Source: an uncultured Lachnospiraceae bacterium (lineage in GTDB: Bacteria; Bacillota_A; Clostridia; Lachnospirales; Lachnospiraceae). Taken from it: a stretch of DNA of 12,407 nt. Below the pieces are notes generated by a model that was not told the DNA's origin, did not search any database, and was given only the letters and a program-made list of their open reading frames with translations. Shown here in pieces: positions 5,835-12,407 of the stretch. The stretch is taken from NCBI GenBank assembly GCA_902795835.1, contig CADBNA010000441.1:1-12407 (forward strand). Reading direction: 5' to 3'. The number at the start of each line of letters is the position of its first letter. Within the stretch, counting starts at the first letter, position 1. Position numbers and translations under genes: made by a program.

Positions 5835-7576
5835 CGGTACGATGTAATCGTAAGCTGCAATGTGCGCCTGCCCTGCCATTCATTCAGCCCGGGATAATAG
5901 ACCACGGAAATGGCTTCATGCTCCTGTACGTAGGCGGCAAAGCGGTCCGCTTCTCCAAAGTATACGGCACTGATGCTGCGGCCGGCCGGATCCGTCAGCT
6001 GCATCCTGGCGGCGTTCCTGCTTTTCCCGAATATGCGCAGGCCGCTGACCCTGAGATCCTTCTGGGCAAACAGCGGCCTGGAATTTCCCTTTCCGAAGGG
6101 CCGCAGCAGCCCGATCTGCCGGATCAGTTCTTCGGACAGATAGGAAAACGGCATGGCGATATCAATTGTGACCTTGGGCGTCAGGTCCTTCTCCGTCAGG
6201 CTGCATCTCTCGTTAAGTTTTTCCCGGAGTCCTGCGATATTCTCCTCCGGAAGCGACAGCCCGGCCGCCATCGGGTGACCGCCGAAGCGTGTGAGAAGCT
6301 CCCTGCAGCCTGCCAGCTCCTCGTACATGGAATAGGCCGGGACAGACCGGCCTGATCCTTTGACTCCGCTCTCGGATCGGGTGAGCACAAATGCAGGGCG
6401 GTTATAGCGCTCCTTCAGGCGTCCGGCGACAATGCCTGCTATGCTCTCATGACAGCCGGGAAGATAAACAACCAGGACCCGGTCGCTTGCCAGATCTGAC
6501 CCTTCCAGGAGTTCCAGGGCCTGCTGCACGCCCTGTTCTGTCATGGCTCTGCGGCTGATGTTCAGGCTGATCAGATCGCCGGCCAGCCGGGCGGCCTCGG
6601 CGGGATCCTCTGTCAGCAGAAGAGACAGGGCGCGCTCCGCGGTATCCAGACGTCCGCTGGCATTCAGGCACGGACCGATCACAAAGCCCACATGATAGAC
6701 GTCCACCTGTTCCGGCTCCAGTCCGTTCTGCCTGATCAGTTCGGACAGGCCGGGGCTCCCTGCCCGGGGGAGCCTGGCGAGACCTTCTTTTACCAGAATA
6801 CGGTTCTCACCGGTCAGATCCATCACATCCCCGATGGTTGCAATGGCTGTATACGGAAGAAAGCGCTCCGTCTCCGCCGGATCCCGTCCCATTTCCCGGT
6901 ACAGCGCCTGCAGCAGCCGGAATGCCACGCCGGTCCCGCAGAGACCTTTATAGGGATAGGGACAGTCCTCCTGTTTCGGGTCAATCACCGCGTCGGCAGG
7001 CGGCAGGATATAGCGGTGCTTCCCTTTTGCGCGGTCCTCTGCGGGACCCGGCTCCTCTTCTGCCGCAAACGGTATGTCATGATGATCCGTCACGATCGTA
7101 CGAAGGCCCAGCTCCCCGGCCAGCTGAATCTGGGCTGCCGCGGAGATGCCGTTGTCACACGTGAGCAGAACCTCTGCACCGTCTTCCGCCGCCTGACGGA
7201 CCAGATTTTCATTCAGGCCGTACCCGTCCCGGATCCTCTCCGGGATCCTGACATCGGCAAGGGCGCCCAGCGCGCGCAGTCCGGACAGCAGAATATAAGA
7301 AGACATGATCCCGTCAATGTCATAGTCCCCGATGATCCGTATTCTCCGGCGCTCCCGTAAAAAAGAGATGAGCAGGGAGACGGCTTTGCGCATATCCTTC
7401 ATGCAGAAGGGATCGGCCAGGTCCTCCAGCTTTCCTTCCAGATACAGCCGGATCTGTTCCTCTCCCACCACATCGCGGTTCCTGATGAGTCTGGCAATGA
7501 CCGGATCGATATGAAAAGTCTCGCCGATGGCTCTGAAATCTGCCCGTTTTGCGGCAACTACCCAGTTTTCCTTCAT
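5831..7576 (-). CDS. recJ: Single-stranded-DNA-specific exonuclease RecJ
   Basis: A 581-residue DHH/DHHA1 phosphoesterase of normal RecJ length. It acts as a 5'-to-3' single-strand DNA exonuclease in recombination and repair in the cytoplasm. Catalytic motifs in order (residues from the chosen start) are GDYDIDG at 83-89, TCDNG at 139-143, TDHHD at 163-167, and the DHHA1 signature GSGRSVPAYS at 407-416 with GGHPMAAGL at 432-440. A C-terminal OB-like domain follows to the end. I chose the ATG at 7574-7576 because AGGGAG lies eight bases upstream and the protein begins directly with the family-like MKENWVVAAK. The frame is open to an ATG at 7657, but the added 27 residues would be encoded across the secDF terminator hairpin. 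No clear promoter lies between that terminator and the gene, so expression may depend on read-through or a promoter inside secDF. Confidence 0.94.
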   Translation of the reverse strand: MKENWVVAAKRADFRAIGETFHIDPVIARLIRNRDVVGEEQIRLYLEGKLEDLADPFCMKDMRKAVSLLISFLRERRRIRIIGDYDIDGIMSSYILLSGLRALGALADVRIPERIRDGYGLNENLVRQAAEDGAEVLLTCDNGISAAAQIQLAGELGLRTIVTDHHDIPFAAEEEPGPAEDRAKGKHRYILPPADAVIDPKQEDCPYPYKGLCGTGVAFRLLQALYREMGRDPAETERFLPYTAIATIGDVMDLTGENRILVKEGLARLPRAGSPGLSELIRQNGLEPEQVDVYHVGFVIGPCLNASGRLDTAERALSLLLTEDPAEAARLAGDLISLNISRRAMTEQGVQQALELLEGSDLASDRVLVVYLPGCHESIAGIVAGRLKERYNRPAFVLTRSESGVKGSGRSVPAYSMYEELAGCRELLTRFGGHPMAAGLSLPEENIAGLREKLNERCSLTEKDLTPKVTIDIAMPFSYLSEELIRQIGLLRPFGKGNSRPLFAQKDLRVSGLRIFGKSRNAARMQLTDPAGRSISAVYFGEADRFAAYVQEHEAISVVYYPGLNEWQGRRTLQLTITSYR

Positions 7577-7584
7577 GATACATA

Positions 7585-7590
7585 CTCCCT
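7585..7590 (-). promoter_or_regulatory. Ribosome binding site that fixes the recJ start
   Basis: AGGGAG on the minus strand with eight bases of spacing to the ATG at 7574-7576 supports the 581-residue RecJ over an in-frame upstream ATG at 7655-7657, which lies in the secDF 3' end. Confidence 0.6.
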
Positions 7591-7610
7591 GTTTCCTGCC
7601 GGACCGGAAA

Positions 7611-7646
7611 GAAAATGGGCCGGGAGAAGCGCTCCCTGGCCCATTT
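7611..7646 (-). terminator. Intrinsic terminator after secDF
   Basis: AAATGGGCC (7613-7621) pairs with GGCCCATTT (7638-7646). The stem continues inward with GGGAG (7622-7626) and CTCCC (7632-7636) after one bulged T, giving about 14 pairs. In the minus direction the stem is followed by TTTTCTTT. It starts 18 bases beyond the secDF stop codon, in the 87-base gap before recJ. Confidence 0.8.
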
Positions 7647-7663
7647 GCGATCTGCACGGCAGA

Positions 7664-10000
7664 TCAATAGCGTTTTTTCTTTTTTGGCTTTGTGCTGGAC
7701 AGCTCGCTTCTGTCCTTCTTCACGTGTTTGCCGCCTGCGCTCTTCCCGGAGGCAGCCGTGCCGGCAGCTTCCTTCGCCGCGGCAGGGGCAGATTCCGGTC
7801 CCTCCAGGGAGGTCAGCGACCGCTGCGCTGCAGCCGGAGCCGCGCTGCTGTCCGCCGCGCGTCCTTTCCCGAAACGCGTTTTCATCACGTACCACAGCGG
7901 GCCGGTGGCAAATACCGAAGAGTAACATCCCGCAATCAGTCCGATCATGATCGGCAGGGCAAATTCCCGTACAGAGGGAACGCTGTGCAGATAGAGGACG
8001 AAAACGGCTATAAACGTCGTAATGTTCGAATACAGGCTTCTGGTCAGAGTCTGTGTGACTGAGGTATTCACGATGTCCGCCAGGCTCTCGCCGTGCATCA
8101 CCGACATATTCTCACGCACACGGTCGAATATGACGATCGTAGCATTGATCGAATAGCCGAGAATGGTCAGCATGACAGCGATGAAGGTGCTGCCCACGGA
8201 AGCGCGGAACCACACATAGAAGGCAATTACCACGCAGATATCATGCACCAGTGCCAGCACGGCGCTGGATGCGAAACGGAAATCGCGGAACCGGATGAAA
8301 ATATACAGCAGCATCGCAAGAACGGCAATCACAACGGCCATAATGGCGTGAGAGCGCATCTCTCCGCTGATAATGGATGAAATATTTTCCGCGGTGATGT
8401 CCGCCTCGTTTACGCCGCTGAAGTTCTCCGCCAGAGCGGCATTGAGTTCATTTCTGTGATCCAGGTCCAGCTCACTGGTCTTGATGACGACCTGTGTTGT
8501 GCCCGAGATCTTCTGGAACTGAATATCATTGTTTCCCGTCACTTCGGAGACAACGGGCTTGACCTTCTCTTCCAGGTCGGCAATGGACAGATCCTCTCCG
8601 AAATCAGCCGTTGTGGCGGTTCCGCCGATGAAATCCAGGCTGTAATTCATGGAACGTCCGGTCTGTGCGCGGCAGAGAAGCATACCTGCGGGAACAGCAA
8701 GAATCATCAGAAGAGCAATGCCCAGCGTGATCATTCTCTTGCCGACAAAATCCCAGGGCGTGCGCTGTTTCGCCTTGCCGTACATGTTCTCGCTGCGAAG
8801 CCCGACCCCGTAGAACGCATAACTGATCCAGCGGGACACAACCAGGCAGGAAAACATTGACAGCACAACACCGATTGCCAGCGTCACGGCAAAGCCCTGG
8901 ATCGAACCGGTGCCAAGGAAGTACAGCACTGCCGCCGCAATAAGCGTGGTGATATTACCGTCAAAAATCGCCCAGAATGCCTTGCGGAAACCGGCTTTCA
9001 GGGACTGGAACAGGGTATATCCTGCGGCCAGTTCCTCCCGGACACGGGCATAGACAATGACATTGGCATCCACGGCCATACCGATGGTCAGGATGACGCC
9101 GGCGATGCCGGGAAGGGTAAGCGTCACGTCAAAGGCATTCAGGAAGGCCAGATCCAGCAGCGTGAAAATGACCAGCGCCCATCCGGCTGCAACGCCGGAC
9201 ACCCTGTACACCAGAATCATGAACAGGATGATCAGCAGAATGCCGATAGCACCCGCCACCAGAGCACGGCTGAGGGCTTCCTGTCCCAGGGAAGCGCCGA
9301 CAACATTGGAATAGATCTCTCTGAGTTCCAGAGACAGGGAACCGATCCGGATAAAGGAAGCCAGTCTCTGCGCGTCCTCAAGGCTGCCCATGCCGGTAAT
9401 GATGGCTTTCCCGCCGCTGATTGCCTGCTGCACGCGGGGAGAGCTGATCACATCGCCGTCGTAGACAATGTATATGATCTTGCCGACATTTTCTGAGGTT
9501 GCCTCAAAGAACTTGTCCGCTCCTTCGGAGGTCATCTGCAGATCAACCACGTACTCACGGACGCCTGTCGTGGAATTGCTCTGCGCAACGCCCTGCGCGC
9601 CGGCAATGTCCGAGCCCTCCAGAACGGTATTGCCGTCCTGGTCCTGGAAAGACAGGGCGCCGGGCTTGCCCAGCTCGGCAAGTATCTTGTTGGCGTCTGT
9701 CACGCCGGGGATTTCAATATTAATGCGGTTCAGTCCTTGCTGGTAGACGTTTGCCTCCGTGCTGAACTGGGTGACACGCTGCTGCAGCTTGTAGATCGTG
9801 TCATCCATATCCGACTGTGAGGGCGCCGCCTCGGTCGCCTCATACGTGATGCTGACGCCGCCGGACAGGTCCAGACCTGTGCGGATGTTCTGCATGGCTC
9901 CGGTGTGTGCGCTGCCCCATCCCGCGAAAACTGTCCACCCCAGGAGAACGGTCAGCACAGCCAGAACCAGAAGAACTGCAATACTCTGTTTTTTTCTCAT
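7664..10000 (-). CDS. secDF: Fused protein translocase subunit SecDF
   Basis: A 778-residue fusion of SecD and SecF, the RND-type membrane partner of SecYEG that uses the proton gradient to help pull exported proteins across. Residues 1-28 form the first membrane segment. LDLSGGV at 44-50 and a periplasmic-type P1 domain (about 40-240) follow, then five SecD membrane segments (about 245-400) with GMAVDANVIVYARVREE carrying D311. The SecF half starts at a segment near 420-443 with LDFIGGT (455-461), then membrane segments at about 550-705 with VHDICVVIAFYVW and LGYSINATIVIFDRVREN. The tail after about 712 is Ala-rich then Lys-rich, ending KPKKKKRY, and should be cytoplasmic. The ATG is preceded by GAGG at eight bases. 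The gene has its own promoter (10038-10066) and terminator and follows scfB by 70 bases. Confidence 0.95.
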   Translation of the reverse strand: MRKKQSIAVLLVLAVLTVLLGWTVFAGWGSAHTGAMQNIRTGLDLSGGVSITYEATEAAPSQSDMDDTIYKLQQRVTQFSTEANVYQQGLNRINIEIPGVTDANKILAELGKPGALSFQDQDGNTVLEGSDIAGAQGVAQSNSTTGVREYVVDLQMTSEGADKFFEATSENVGKIIYIVYDGDVISSPRVQQAISGGKAIITGMGSLEDAQRLASFIRIGSLSLELREIYSNVVGASLGQEALSRALVAGAIGILLIILFMILVYRVSGVAAGWALVIFTLLDLAFLNAFDVTLTLPGIAGVILTIGMAVDANVIVYARVREELAAGYTLFQSLKAGFRKAFWAIFDGNITTLIAAAVLYFLGTGSIQGFAVTLAIGVVLSMFSCLVVSRWISYAFYGVGLRSENMYGKAKQRTPWDFVGKRMITLGIALLMILAVPAGMLLCRAQTGRSMNYSLDFIGGTATTADFGEDLSIADLEEKVKPVVSEVTGNNDIQFQKISGTTQVVIKTSELDLDHRNELNAALAENFSGVNEADITAENISSIISGEMRSHAIMAVVIAVLAMLLYIFIRFRDFRFASSAVLALVHDICVVIAFYVWFRASVGSTFIAVMLTILGYSINATIVIFDRVRENMSVMHGESLADIVNTSVTQTLTRSLYSNITTFIAVFVLYLHSVPSVREFALPIMIGLIAGCYSSVFATGPLWYVMKTRFGKGRAADSSAAPAAAQRSLTSLEGPESAPAAAKEAAGTAASGKSAGGKHVKKDRSELSSTKPKKKKRY

Positions 10001-10037
10001 CTCTCTCGCCTCTTGTTTCTATTTGATAACGTTTTAA

Positions 10038-10066
10038 AATATATCACACAGACAGAATCTGTGCAA
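10038..10066 (-). promoter_or_regulatory. Promoter of secDF with a dyad in the spacer
   Basis: On the minus strand TTGCAC (10061-10066) and TATATT (10038-10043) are 17 bases apart. Start is predicted near 10031, giving a leader of about 30 bases. A perfect 6-base dyad, CACAGA at 10047-10052 and TCTGTG at 10058-10063 with a 5-base loop, overlaps the spacer and half of the -35 box. It may be an operator or a weak terminator for scfB. Confidence 0.6.
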
Positions 10067-10070
10067 CAGG

Positions 10071-11492
10071 TCAGTCAGACAAACCGCAGTCCGCCCCGCA
10101 GTTTTCCTCACACGCAGCCGTGCCCGGATCTTCTTCCTCCGCCAGAGCAGCCTTGATCATCAGCGCGCACTCCACCCGCTTGCGCTGCATCACACAGCCG
10201 GTCTCATACACATCGTCGACCCTGCCTGTGAAATGGTAGGAATTCGCCGCGCAGCCTCCGCTGCAGTAGAACCGCGCGAAGCAGTTCCGGCAGGATTCCT
10301 TTGCGTACACATTGATCTTCCGGAAGGAATCCCTTATGTCGCCGCGCACGACGCCTTCCCGCACATTTCCCATGCAGAAGGACTCATTTCCCACAAACTG
10401 ATGGCAGGGGTACAGATCGCCCCACGGCGTCACTGCCAGATATTCCGTGCCCGATCCGCACCCGGAAAGCCGTTTGTATACGCAGGGGCCGCCGGTCAGG
10501 TCTATCATGAAGTGAAAGAAGTTGAATCCTCTCCCCTCCCTGTGGCGGCGGATCATCTCAGCTGCCAGAATGTCATACTGTTCGCAGATGACGGGCAGAT
10601 CTTCTTCCCGGATCGCGTAATCCTCCGAAGGGGGCGCCACCACCGGCTCAATGGAAATCTGACGGAAGCCCAGATCCGCCATGTGAAGCACATCCGCGGC
10701 AAAATCAAGGTTATAATGCGTAAACGTGCCGCGCACATAGTATTTGTCCTGATTCCGGCTGTCCGCAAACTTCTGAAACTTCGGAACAATCAGATCATAA
10801 CTGCCCTTTCCGTTCCGAAAGGGACGCATGCGGTCATTGACTTCCTTCCGTCCGTCTATGCTCAGGACCACATTGTCCATCTCACGGTTGCAGAACTCCA
10901 TGATCTCATCATTGAGCAGCACACCGTTGGTGGTCAGGGTAAAACGGAACCGCTTGTCATGCGTTTTTTCCAGCTCCCGGCCGTAAGCGACCAGGTTTTT
11001 CACCGTCTTCCAGTTGAGGGTGGGCTCTCCTCCGAAAAAATCCACCTCCAGGTTCCGGCGGCTGCCGGAATTGCTGACCAGAAAGTCCAGGGCCTGCCGG
11101 CCCACTTCTTCAGACATCAGCGCACGGCGCCCGTGGTACTCGCCCTCCTCCGCAAAGCAGTAGCGGCAGGCCAGGTTGCAGTCGTGCGCGATATGCAGGC
11201 AGAGAGCCTTGACCACGACAGGCCGGTCTGCAAACCGGTCCAGGGCATCTGCGTATGCATCTTCCGTAAAGAGCATGCCCTCCCGTCTGAGTTCCTCACA
11301 CTCGTCCCACGCTTCCGCCGCCTCTTCTGCATCCGTACCCTTTTCTGTCAGGCTGCGGATGACCTCATCCCGGCCCAGTCCCTGATCCATGCCGGTGAGC
11401 ACTTCATAAACCAGGTCGTCCACGACATGCACCGAGCCGCTGTTTACATCCAGGCACAGCGCGTATCCATTGTTTCTAAATAAGTGAATCAC
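10071..11492 (-). CDS. scfB: SCIFF peptide maturase, radical SAM/SPASM protein (thioether-forming)
   Basis: A 473-residue radical SAM peptide maturase that installs a Cys-to-Thr thioether in the SCIFF precursor (CteB is the studied homologue). The N-terminal 90 residues or so form the RiPP-recognition (PqqD-like) domain that binds the leader, with LDVNSGSVHVVDDLVY at about 14-29. The radical SAM motif is C105-x3-C109-x2-C112 in HDCNLACRYCFAE, followed by DFFGGEPTLNW (151-161). The SPASM/twitch region holds C337, C345, C363, C373, C401, C404, C410, C414 and C433 for auxiliary iron-sulfur clusters. The start is GTG at 11490-11492 with AGAGG five bases upstream, and it gives the family-typical MIH beginning. 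It follows scfA across a terminator. An acidic, Cys-bearing tail, CEENCGADC at 461-469, lies beyond the SPASM domain and repeats the x3 Cys spacing of its substrate. Confidence 0.96.
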   Translation of the reverse strand: MIHLFRNNGYALCLDVNSGSVHVVDDLVYEVLTGMDQGLGRDEVIRSLTEKGTDAEEAAEAWDECEELRREGMLFTEDAYADALDRFADRPVVVKALCLHIAHDCNLACRYCFAEEGEYHGRRALMSEEVGRQALDFLVSNSGSRRNLEVDFFGGEPTLNWKTVKNLVAYGRELEKTHDKRFRFTLTTNGVLLNDEIMEFCNREMDNVVLSIDGRKEVNDRMRPFRNGKGSYDLIVPKFQKFADSRNQDKYYVRGTFTHYNLDFAADVLHMADLGFRQISIEPVVAPPSEDYAIREEDLPVICEQYDILAAEMIRRHREGRGFNFFHFMIDLTGGPCVYKRLSGCGSGTEYLAVTPWGDLYPCHQFVGNESFCMGNVREGVVRGDIRDSFRKINVYAKESCRNCFARFYCSGGCAANSYHFTGRVDDVYETGCVMQRKRVECALMIKAALAEEEDPGTAACEENCGADCGLSD

Positions 11493-11518
11493 TCAAGCCT
11501 CTTTTCCGTCTGCAAAGC

Positions 11519-11558
11519 AAAAAACAGGGCTGTCCATCTCAGACGGCAGCCCTTTTTT
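11519..11558. terminator. Bidirectional intrinsic terminator/attenuator between scfA and scfB
   Basis: AGGGCTG (11526-11532) pairs with CAGCCCT (11547-11553), extended by about two pairs. In the minus direction the stem is followed by G then six T; in the plus direction by six T. It lies downstream of the scfA stop and upstream of the scfB ribosome binding site, with no evident promoter in between. scfB is thus probably expressed by partial read-through. Confidence 0.75.
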
Positions 11559-11583
11559 CTTTATTTTCTGGTTTCGCCGGCAA

Positions 11584-11727
11584 TTATCTGGACTGTTCGC
11601 AGGTCTGGTTTCCGACCGTGCAGGAAGTCTTGCAGGCTGACTGGCAGGATGTCTGGCACTCGCCGCATCCGCCCTTTTTAACGGTATTCTGGAGCTTCTT
11701 TGTATTCAGTGTCTTAATATGTTTCAT
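11584..11727 (-). CDS. scfA: SCIFF ribosomal natural product precursor (six cysteines in forty-five)
   Basis: A 47-codon gene encoding the SCIFF precursor peptide, substrate of ScfB. The leader starts MKHIKTLNTKKLQNTVKKGG and the core carries six cysteines at 21, 24, 28, 32, 36 and 43, with CGEC, then CQTSCQSACKTSC spacing of three, and a final Cys near the end. Cys32 and Thr37 are both present, the pair reported as thioether-linked in Clostridium thermocellum CteA; these peptides are now grouped with ranthipeptides. Start and stop are clear: ATG at 11725-11727 with an ideal AAGGAGGT seven bases upstream, TAA at 11584-11586. It has its own extended -10 promoter and is separated from scfB by a terminator, so the peptide should be made in excess. 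No protease or dedicated exporter is adjacent, so processing and fate of the product are unknown. Confidence 0.97.
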   Translation of the reverse strand: MKHIKTLNTKKLQNTVKKGGCGECQTSCQSACKTSCTVGNQTCEQSR

Positions 11728-11734
11728 GTGATAA

Positions 11735-11742
11735 ACCTCCTT
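11735..11742 (-). promoter_or_regulatory. Consensus ribosome binding site of scfA
   Basis: AAGGAGGT on the minus strand is a full-length match to the anti-Shine-Dalgarno sequence, seven bases before the scfA ATG. It is the strongest site in the window and fits high expression of the small peptide. Confidence 0.8.
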
Positions 11743-11772
11743 CGGTCACATCTGATGCTATATAACGGCTGC

Positions 11773-11801
11773 ATTATATCACATACGCCTGTTTTTGGAA
11801 A
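11773..11801 (-). promoter_or_regulatory. Promoter of scfA
   Basis: On the minus strand TATAAT (11773-11778) is preceded by TGA, giving an extended -10 element. TTTCCA (11796-11801) lies 17 bases upstream as a four-of-six -35 box. Transcription should start near 11766, about 40 bases before the ATG. Confidence 0.7.
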
Positions 11802-11832
11802 GAACATTTTTCTCTCTTTCCGGAGGAACTGT

Positions 11833-11840
11833 GCTATAAT
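11833..11840 (+). promoter_or_regulatory. Extended -10 promoter of tmcAL, predicted leaderless
   Basis: TGCTATAAT (11832-11840) is a perfect extended -10 element on the plus strand, with no good -35 box 16-18 bases upstream. Its last base is only seven bases before the A of the tmcAL ATG, so transcription would begin at or about 11847. The hexamer TCCGGA occurs on both sides, at 11819-11824 and 11840-11845, 21 bases apart. Confidence 0.55.
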
Positions 11841-11847
11841 CCGGATT

Positions 11848-12407
11848 ATGAAAACAATCGCTGTCATTGCCGAATTTAATCCTCTGCACAACGGCCATGC
11901 CTGGTTTCTGGCGGAAGCGCGCAGGCGTTCACAGGCCGATGCCGTCGTTGCCGTCATGAGCGGGGACTATGTCCAGCGCGGAGAGCCGGCCGTATTTGAC
12001 AAGTTCATCCGGGCGGAAACCGCACTGCTGGCCGGTGCCGATCTTGTGCTTGAACTTCCGGCGGCCTGTGCATCCGCCGGAGCGGGCCGTTTTGCGGAAG
12101 GCGCGGTCCGCATCCTGGACTGTCTGGGCTGTGTGGATGAACTGTGGTTCGGCAGTGAATCCGGTAGCATCATCCCGTTTCTGACTGCGGCAGCGCTGCT
12201 GGCGAAAGAGCCTCCGGCCTATGCCGCCGCCCTGCAGGATGGCCTGTCCAGGGGGATGACCTTTCCCGCAGCGCGCTCCGCTGCCCTGGCGCGGACTGCC
12301 TCTTCTGCCCTCGCCGGTCTGACAGACCGCACTTCCCTTCTTACCGGGCCAAACAACATTCTGGGGCTGGAATACTGCATAGCACTTTCGCGCACCGGCA
12401 GCCGGAT
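11848..12407 (+). CDS. tmcAL: tRNA(Met) cytidine acetate ligase TmcAL (YlbM family), 5' part
   Basis: The first 186 codons of a nucleotidyltransferase-fold protein, cut by the window end; the family is about 400 residues. In Bacillus subtilis TmcAL makes N4-acetylcytidine at the wobble position of elongator tRNA-Met from acetate and ATP. Visible motifs are EFNPLHNGH at 9-17, the ATP-binding HxGH-type site, MSGDYVQRGEPA at 37-48, LVLELP at about 66-71, FGSE at 101-104 and GPNNILGLEY at 167-176. The family start is conserved and lies at this ATG. The only GGAGG (11822-11826) is 21 bases upstream, too far for normal initiation, and no in-frame ATG, GTG or TTG lies nearer. It diverges from scfA with 120 bases between the two start codons. 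Confidence 0.94.
   Translation, partial: MKTIAVIAEFNPLHNGHAWFLAEARRRSQADAVVAVMSGDYVQRGEPAVFDKFIRAETALLAGADLVLELPAACASAGAGRFAEGAVRILDCLGCVDELWFGSESGSIIPFLTAAALLAKEPPAYAAALQDGLSRGMTFPAARSAALARTASSALAGLTDRTSLLTGPNNILGLEYCIALSRTGSR

Noticed and set aside
7577..7657. 27-residue N-terminal extension of RecJ
   Set aside because: It would be read across the secDF terminator hairpin and into the secDF 3' end. The ATG at 7574-7576 has a proper ribosome binding site and fits the family start.
10233..11483. Plus-strand 416-codon open frame antisense to scfB
   Set aside because: It lies wholly opposite scfB, whose strand carries all the radical SAM and SPASM motifs. The antisense peptide shows no recognisable domain and there is no ribosome binding site. 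Long antisense frames are common in GC-rich genes.
11724..11957. Minus-strand 77-codon frame across the divergent promoter region
   Set aside because: It overlaps tmcAL in antisense and the scfA promoter and leader. No domain or ribosome binding site supports it.

Overview
This looks like a chromosomal core segment from a GC-rich member of the Clostridia, most likely Lachnospiraceae. The reasons are a SCIFF (six cysteines in forty-five) peptide with its radical SAM maturase, which is a hallmark of Clostridia, a fused SecDF, a bifunctional Rel with the Firmicutes domain order, HemZ and TmcAL. Shine-Dalgarno sites are strong. I see no transposase, phage gene, CRISPR array, rRNA or tRNA. The family assignment is inference from gene content, not a taxonomic search.

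Layout. Seven larger genes and one small gene lie on the minus strand, in transcription order scfA, scfB, secDF, recJ, apt, rel, an MBL-fold hydrolase, and hemZ. A divergent tmcAL starts at 11848 on the plus strand and runs off the window. Positions 11728-11847 form a compact divergent promoter region. scfA has an extended -10 promoter and a textbook ribosome binding site. tmcAL has an extended -10 box so close to its ATG that a leaderless mRNA is predicted. A bidirectional hairpin terminator separates scfA from scfB, so the peptide is probably made in excess over its maturase. secDF has its own promoter with a dyad in the spacer, and a strong terminator follows it. recJ comes next. A second good promoter, whose -35 box overlaps the recJ stop codon, drives apt-rel-MBL-hemZ, whose genes are 18 to 35 bases apart.

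How the genes fit together. ScfA and ScfB form a peptide precursor and modifying enzyme pair giving a thioether-bridged ranthipeptide-type product. No dedicated exporter or peptidase is seen. SecDF is the general Sec-translocon motor component. Apt and Rel link adenine salvage and the (p)ppGpp stringent alarmone. RecJ is DNA repair. The MBL hydrolase and HemZ complete a housekeeping operon.

The least ordinary stretch is 1-600. It holds three diverged copies of one repeat in alternating orientation: A plus at 1-236, B minus at 240-487, C plus at 498-600. B and C meet head to head at a perfect 10-bp hairpin just beyond the hemZ stop codon. Copy C lies inside the hemZ 3' end and supplies, in antisense, a low-complexity C-terminal tail to HemZ. 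I did not recognise this repeat family.
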